Assembly (NCBI GenBank): GCA_031268215.1
Contig: JAIRXP010000030.1
Span: 108,463-156,211 of the forward strand
DNA: 47,749 nucleotides
Source of the DNA: Bifidobacteriaceae bacterium
GTDB lineage: Bacteria; Actinomycetota; Actinomycetes; Actinomycetales; WQXJ01
Reading direction: 5' to 3'
Shown: positions 44,230 to 47,749 of the stretch, piece after piece
Layout of the letters: every line of letters starts with the position of its first letter
Numbering within the stretch: position 1 is the stretch's first letter
Notes under the pieces: generated by a model
What the model was told of the DNA's origin: nothing
Seen by the model: only the letters and a program-made list of their open reading frames with translations
The model's database searches: none
Position numbers and translations under genes: made by a program

Positions 44230-44859
44230 GTGCCGCATTACTTCGAACCGGAACTCCCAGCCAGCCCCAGCGAACTGCGCGAATTCGCGGCCCCGCTTTG
44301 GGGGGCGGCCGCCGGGACAGTCAACTTGGTCAGCGCGCCGGGCGTATTCTCCGCTGGGCGTCTGGACACCGGCACCGCCGTGCTGCTGCGCACCGAACGC
44401 CGCGTCGCCCCTCCGCCACCGACCGGACACTTCCTCGACTTGGGCTGCGGTTGGGGGCCGCTGGCCCTGAACCTGGCCCGCTCCGCCCCCCAAGCGACGG
44501 TCTGGGCGGTTGACACCAACCCGCGAGCGCTAGCCCTGACAGATTTGAACGCCCACCGGCTGGGCTTGGACAACATCCGGACCGCTTTGCCCAGAGCCGT
44601 CCCGCCGGACACCGAATTCGGCTTACTCTGGTCCAACCCGCCGATCCGTGTCGGCAAGGAACCGCTCCACCAGATGCTGCGCCAATGGCTGGCCCGGCTG
44701 GCCCCAGGAGCCCACGCTGACCTGGTAGTGCAAAAGAACCTCGGCGCTGATTCGCTTGAACGCTGGCTTGACACCGGCCAGGCCTGGACGGCCCAGAAAC
44801 TGGCCAGCGCCAAGGGCTACCGCGTCATCCGCGTCAGCGCCCCGGTCGCCAGCTCCTAG
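44230..44859 (+). CDS. RsmC-like class I SAM-dependent methyltransferase
   Basis: 209 residues. Motif I is FLDLGCGWGPLALNLA (about 68-83), VWAVDTNPRAL is motif II and LWSNPPIRVGKEPLHQML carries the N-P-P-I catalytic loop (136-139) typical of RNA and DNA N-methyltransferases of the RsmC/RlmG type. It has only the catalytic half of the enterobacterial double-domain enzymes, as usual in actinobacteria. The likely substrate is a guanine N2 in rRNA, not proven. GTG start, leaderless by the TACCCT element. Divergent from hflX and ending in a terminator. Confidence 0.88.
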   Translation: MPHYFEPELPASPSELREFAAPLWGAAAGTVNLVSAPGVFSAGRLDTGTAVLLRTERRVAPPPPTGHFLDLGCGWGPLALNLARSAPQATVWAVDTNPRALALTDLNAHRLGLDNIRTALPRAVPPDTEFGLLWSNPPIRVGKEPLHQMLRQWLARLAPGAHADLVVQKNLGADSLERWLDTGQAWTAQKLASAKGYRVIRVSAPVASS

Positions 44860-44899
44860 GAGCCTGTCTGACAGAGCCGACTTTGTCCTAGGGAACCCG

Positions 44900-44930
44900 A
44901 CGCGGCAGTGCTTTCTTGCCGCGTTTCCTT
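44900..44930 (+). terminator. Terminator of the methyltransferase gene
   Basis: ACGCGGCA and TGCCGCGT pair perfectly (8 bp) around a 9-base loop, followed by TTCCTT. It lies 40 bases past the stop. Confidence 0.6.
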
Positions 44931-44966
44931 AGGTCAGCGCGTTGCGCTGCCCACGTCAACACGGTC

Positions 44967-44991
44967 GGAGCGTGGCTATCCACCACGCTCC
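44967..44991. repeat. Perfect 9-bp hairpin in the gap before dapF
   Basis: GGAGCGTGG and CCACGCTCC around a 7-base loop. No T-run on either side. Second of three strong hairpins in the 233-base gap between the convergent methyltransferase and dapF genes. Confidence 0.6.
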
Positions 44992-45009
44992 TAGCAGCCC
45001 CACAAGATC

Positions 45010-45026
45010 TTCGGCCCGCGGCCGAA
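45010..45026. repeat. Perfect 7-bp hairpin in the gap before dapF
   Basis: TTCGGCC and GGCCGAA around a 3-base loop. On the minus strand it lies about 65 bases after the dapF stop and could be part of its termination, though no T-run follows. Confidence 0.5.
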
Positions 45027-45092
45027 TCTCTTGCGGGGACCCCAGTATGAAAAACTCGGCCCATTCGTCAAGGTTCTGTTCACCTAGTGGAG

Positions 45093-45977
45093 CTAGATAG
45101 TCAGCCCCGTGGCAACTAACCGCGCTGGACCGGCAAGTTCTACTACGTCATCGGCCATACGCACCCGCAGGGTTCCGCCCGGCACGTGGACCGTCCAAGT
45201 GGTAGGCCCCGCGGCGCCGGACCAGGCCCAAGCGGCCAACGCGGCCGCCGCCGCGCCGGTGCCGCAAGACAAGGTCTCACCGGATCCGCGCTCATGAACC
45301 CGCATGCGGATGACCCCGGCGGCCTTATCCACCAGCGCGAATTCGACGTTAGCGCCTGCCGGCGGCGCCGGGACCACCCTGGGCGGAGCACTCAAGTCCA
45401 GCGCCGCCAGTTCTGCCTCCGTCACAGATGCCACCACGTGCGGGTTGCCCACATCAACGGACAGGCCTCCCAACGGCCGGTCCAGGCCAGCGGCGAAGAT
45501 CTGTGCGTCACAGCCCCGGCGGACGGCGCCCTGGCCACCGCAGAACTTCCAAGTGCCCAAGTCAACGCTGTAATCCCGGTCCTCTAGGCGGACCATCACT
45601 ACTCCCGCGCGGGTACCAATCCGGATATCCTGCCCAGCGGACAGTGCCGCCAAGCCCTGATCCAACAGGAAAGCGACAAACACGCGTATGCCGTTGCCGC
45701 ACATTTCCGCCAGGGAGCCGTCAGCGTTGCGGTAGTCCATGAACCACTCCGCGCCCTTGGCGCCCGCTGCCTCATCCGCGTCCAGGGCGGCCGATTTGAC
45801 GGCACGGATCACGCCGTCTCCGCCAATGCCGAAGTGCCGGTCCGCTAGAGCCACTGCCAGATCCTTGGTCAGTGGCTGTTCGCCAGCCGGGTCGGCATAT
45901 AACACAAAATCGTTGCCGGTGCCATGGCCCTTCGTAAAGGCCAACCCCTCCGGCAAGGGGATCATGTCATTAGGCAC
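45093..45977 (-). CDS. dapF: Diaminopimelate epimerase
   Basis: Converts LL- to meso-diaminopimelate, for lysine and for the cell wall. About 294 residues from the GTG at 45977. The two catalytic Cys are in [14 protein letters not shown] (about Cys93) and [15 protein letters not shown] (about Cys238). [14 protein letters not shown] and [11 protein letters not shown] are family signatures. The frame is open to an ATG at 46115, but those 46 codons have no similarity and TATGCT ends exactly 6 bases before the GTG. It supplies the substrate for the DNPR-type MurE in the window. miaA, its usual neighbour, is not seen. Confidence 0.95.
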   Translation of the reverse strand: MPNDMIPLPEGLAFTKGHGTGNDFVLYADPAGEQPLTKDLAVALADRHFGIGGDGVIRAVKSAALDADEAAGAKGAEWFMDYRNADGSLAEMCGNGIRVFVAFLLDQGLAALSAGQDIRIGTRAGVVMVRLEDRDYSVDLGTWKFCGGQGAVRRGCDAQIFAAGLDRPLGGLSVDVGNPHVVASVTEAELAALDLSAPPRVVPAPPAGANVEFALVDKAAGVIRMRVHERGSGETLSCGTGAAAAALAAWAWSGAAGPTTWTVHVPGGTLRVRMADDVVELAGPARLVATGLTI

Positions 45978-45983
45978 TTGGCC

Positions 45984-45989
45984 AGCATA
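45984..45989 (-). promoter_or_regulatory. -10 element of dapF
   Basis: TATGCT on the minus strand ends 6 bases before the GTG at 45977. Together with the absence of a ribosome-binding site this predicts a leaderless mRNA and fixes the start. The 264 bases between this start and the next gene hold no other feature I can support. Confidence 0.5.
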
Positions 45990-46241
45990 AGCGAAAGGAG
46001 GCCAGTTTCCCTCATCGCCGGCAAGTCTTGCGGCTGGGGCGGGTCTTGGCCTAGGGCTGGCCGGCATGGAACCGACCGGCTTCGGCTGTCGGTCGCCGCC
46101 CACCTGGTCCGTCATCCGGCGCGGTGGGCTCCCGGTCCTCCGCTGCCCGATGCCGCTGGGTCGCCTTCCCGTTTCACCGCCGCGCCTCCCTTTGGCCAGG
46201 GTCCGCGCCGTTCGCTCTACTGTGTTGCAGCCTGGGGTGCT

Positions 46242-47378
46242 TTAGGGCTCGCGCAGTGCGTCTGCCTTCATTGCTTCCAAAGCCACCCGGTTCTTGTCCA
46301 AGAAATCCTGCTCAACATCCAGCACAATCTCCATAATCCGGTCCATATAGTCAAGCTGCTGACGGCAGTCATAATCAACCAACGCAACCTCAACCTGCGC
46401 CGGGTACGCCCGCAAATAGCCAGCATCAATACTCCACTCGCCGTCCTCTCCCATATTCCGCGCATGGTTCAAAGCCGAAACCGGTGATATCCGGTTCAAC
46501 ATAGAAACATCCACGGTCGGCTCTGAGTCCGGATCCGCCCAGGCCGTACCCGCGAAGTCAAGGCCCTTCCCGGCAGCACAAGCAGCCCACTCCTCGTCCA
46601 ACGCCACCGCCCGGGGATCAAGACCCACATACCACTTCGTCACCTGCACCAACTCATAAAGGATCCCATCATGCGCAACATCAAACGCATCGTTCGCACG
46701 CGAAGCCGCCGGCACCTCCGGCACCTCCTCAAACGCGTCAGACGCGCACCCTTGCCCCGAATCACGGTAACCGGTAGCCGGATCAGCCGGACCAGACAGC
46801 GCCGTCAAGTAGAGTTCCTGCCCTGAAGCACTGAGCGACTCGAAATAGGCGTCATTCCGGGCCACCACCTTCTCGAACTCCGGATCCTGCCCAGCGAACA
46901 TAACCTCATCCCAGGACTCTGGATCAACCCCATAACCCCACTGAGCCACCCTCGCCCGGTCAGAGTCCAACACCGGCACCATCAACCGCTTCGCACGAAC
47001 ATTCCACCCGGACTCCGACTCGAGTTCCCTCGAACCGCCGTACGGCGTTGGATAGTAGTCGAACCCCGCCCTCTTCATACATGAAGTCACCACTTCCTGC
47101 CGCTCATCATTAGCCTTGATAGCCGCGCCAAGAGACTCCTCGAAATCATAGGAAGGCCCATACATGTACTTCCGGTACTCACCCAAAGGCGTGTCATCCG
47201 ACAACACCGTCCACTCCTCGGCCAACGGAGCGCCCTCCGGGCCAACCACCACCGCCGGAGCCCCCGCCCCACCCGATTCATCCGTACGGGGGCTGTTGGC
47301 GGGCTGCTCAGAGCAGCCCGCCAACAACACAACCCCGGTGGCTAACAGCGCCGCCGCTCTCCGTAGTTTCGTCATCAT
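46242..47378 (-). CDS. Lipoprotein, function unknown
   Basis: Not recognised. 378 residues. Signal peptide MMTKLRRAAALLATGVVLLA followed by the lipobox Cys at 22 (LLAGC), so the mature protein is lipid-anchored outside the membrane. Then a short Gly/Ala-rich linker and a Cys-containing domain: VVTSCMKRAGFDYYPTPYGG, DSGQGCASDAF, EEWAACAAGKGLDF and VDYDCRQQLDYMDRIMEIV. The C-x(n)-K-x-x-G-F-D motif occurs in many actinobacterial lipoproteins of unknown role. The C-terminus resembles the partial protein downstream. The signal-peptide codons lie in a perfect inverted repeat. AGGA precedes the start. Confidence 0.85.
   Translation of the reverse strand: MMTKLRRAAALLATGVVLLAGCSEQPANSPRTDESGGAGAPAVVVGPEGAPLAEEWTVLSDDTPLGEYRKYMYGPSYDFEESLGAAIKANDERQEVVTSCMKRAGFDYYPTPYGGSRELESESGWNVRAKRLMVPVLDSDRARVAQWGYGVDPESWDEVMFAGQDPEFEKVVARNDAYFESLSASGQELYLTALSGPADPATGYRDSGQGCASDAFEEVPEVPAASRANDAFDVAHDGILYELVQVTKWYVGLDPRAVALDEEWAACAAGKGLDFAGTAWADPDSEPTVDVSMLNRISPVSALNHARNMGEDGEWSIDAGYLRAYPAQVEVALVDYDCRQQLDYMDRIMEIVLDVEQDFLDKNRVALEAMKADALREP
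47294..47326. repeat. 33-base perfect inverted repeat in the lipoprotein gene
   Basis: Arms TGTTGGCGGGCTGCTC and GAGCAGCCCGCCAACA (16 bases each) around a single central A at 47310. It covers the codons for LLAGCSEQPAN, including the lipobox Cys. Because of the symmetry the plus strand also reads LLAGCSEQPAN in one frame. Confidence 0.9.
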
Positions 47379-47513
47379 AGATGATTCCTATTCGCTTCTT
47401 GGCCAGGGCTAGAACCAGGCAAGTGCTGGCTGGTACACCGTAGCGTGAAGGGCTCCCCGCGTTATTCACCTTGAGCCTGGCCGTCGCCAGTCGTCGAAAC
47501 GGCCGCCTCCAAG

Positions 47514-47749
47514 TCAGCCCTGCGCCACCGCGACCATCTTGTCTAGTTCGGTCTGGTGAGCCGCGATGTAAGCAGTCTCCAAATCGAACTGAATCTGTGT
47601 ATACCGGCCAACATAGTCCGTGGCAGCCCGACAACCGAAGTCCGCCACAGCAATAGCGATCTCATAGTCAGAACCAACCAACGACTGCTGATCAACCGGG
47701 ACATCAGCCGGGTCATACAACTCGCCATCCTCAGGCCCCGTCCGCCCGT
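47514..47749 (-). CDS. C-terminal end of a paralogue of the lipoprotein (partial)
   Basis: The frame is open to the window edge, giving the last 77 residues or so. DYEIAIAVADFGCRAATDYV then GRYTQIQFDLE aligns with VEVALVDYDCRQQLDYMDRI and the following residues of the neighbouring lipoprotein (shared D-x-x-C-R-x-x-x-D-Y pattern and the acidic helix after it). The two genes are tandem on the minus strand, with 135 bases between them. The N-terminus and any signal peptide are outside the window. Confidence 0.8.
   Translation of the reverse strand, partial: GRTGPEDGELYDPADVPVDQQSLVGSDYEIAIAVADFGCRAATDYVGRYTQIQFDLETAYIAAHQTELDKMVAVAQG

Noticed and set aside
45047..45100. 17-codon ORF starting with ATG in the gap before dapF
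   Set aside because: Too short to support, and it runs into the end of dapF. No conserved features.
45978..46115. N-terminal extension of DapF from an upstream ATG
   Set aside because: The extra 46 residues are Pro/Arg/Ala-rich without similarity to DapF, and a well-placed -10 points to the downstream GTG.
47164..47412. Plus-strand 82-codon frame containing LLAGCSEQPAN
   Set aside because: It carries the peptide only because of the palindrome. The rest of the frame is antisense to the lipoprotein gene.

Overview
The window is chromosomal DNA from a high-GC Gram-positive bacterium (Actinomycetota; family uncertain). The evidence is gene content and order: the actinobacterial division and cell-wall (dcw) cluster beside dinB and a DUF3040 gene, paired clpP1/clpP2, the ddl-thiL-rpmB-recG-rsmD-coaD-DUF177-rpmF-rnc neighbourhood, a HelD-type ATPase, and the nrdJ-nrdR-lexA-hflX-dapF neighbourhood. 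GC is high throughout (judged by eye), GTG starts are common, and 4-base stop/start overlaps are frequent. There are no rRNA or tRNA genes, no CRISPR array and no insertion sequence that I can support.

Layout. 1-1.0 kb: the end of a sensor kinase facing a NarL-type response regulator tail to tail. 1.0-8.8 kb: RNA, ribosome and cofactor genes (rnc, rpmF, DUF177, coaD, rsmD, recG, rpmB, thiL) and ddl. 8.9-11.9 kb: tig-clpP1-clpP2. 12.1-26.4 kb: the dcw operon on the minus strand, mraZ-rsmH-ftsL-ftsI-murE-murF-mraY-murD-ftsW-murG-murC-ftsQ, almost every junction overlapping. 26.7-34.4 kb: DUF3040, dinB, a spermidine-synthase-like protein, a cold-shock protein, a PAC2 protein, helD and serA. 34.5-37.1 kb: an uncharacterised divergent locus with a single-pass membrane protein, a multi-pass membrane protein and a small GntR regulator. 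37.3-46.0 kb: a nitrilase-family enzyme, nrdJ-nrdR, a LysM/YneA-like gene divergent from lexA, hflX, an RsmC-like methyltransferase and dapF. 46.2 kb to the end: two tandem paralogous proteins, at least one a lipoprotein.

Functionally the window is dominated by peptidoglycan synthesis. DapF makes meso-diaminopimelate, MurE carries the DNPR motif of meso-DAP-adding enzymes, Ddl supplies D-Ala-D-Ala, and MurC-F, MraY, MurG, FtsW and FtsI build and polymerise the precursor under MraZ. A second theme is DNA damage and nucleotide supply: LexA, the LysM protein, NrdJ/NrdR, DinB and RecG.

The most unusual observations are these. (1) The LexA protein keeps the catalytic serine but has Ser instead of Gly at the self-cleavage bond and Arg instead of the catalytic Lys, so it may not cleave itself. 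(2) Many genes look leaderless, with a -10-like hexamer 6-8 bases before the start codon, and several divergent pairs share overlapping or symmetric -10 elements. (3) A 33-base perfect inverted repeat covers the signal-peptide codons of a lipoprotein gene, so both strands can encode the same peptide there. (4) The 3' end of nrdJ is duplicated just downstream of the gene. (5) The dcw cluster runs into tig-clpP1-clpP2 instead of ftsZ, and clpX, ung and fakA are absent from their usual neighbourhoods.
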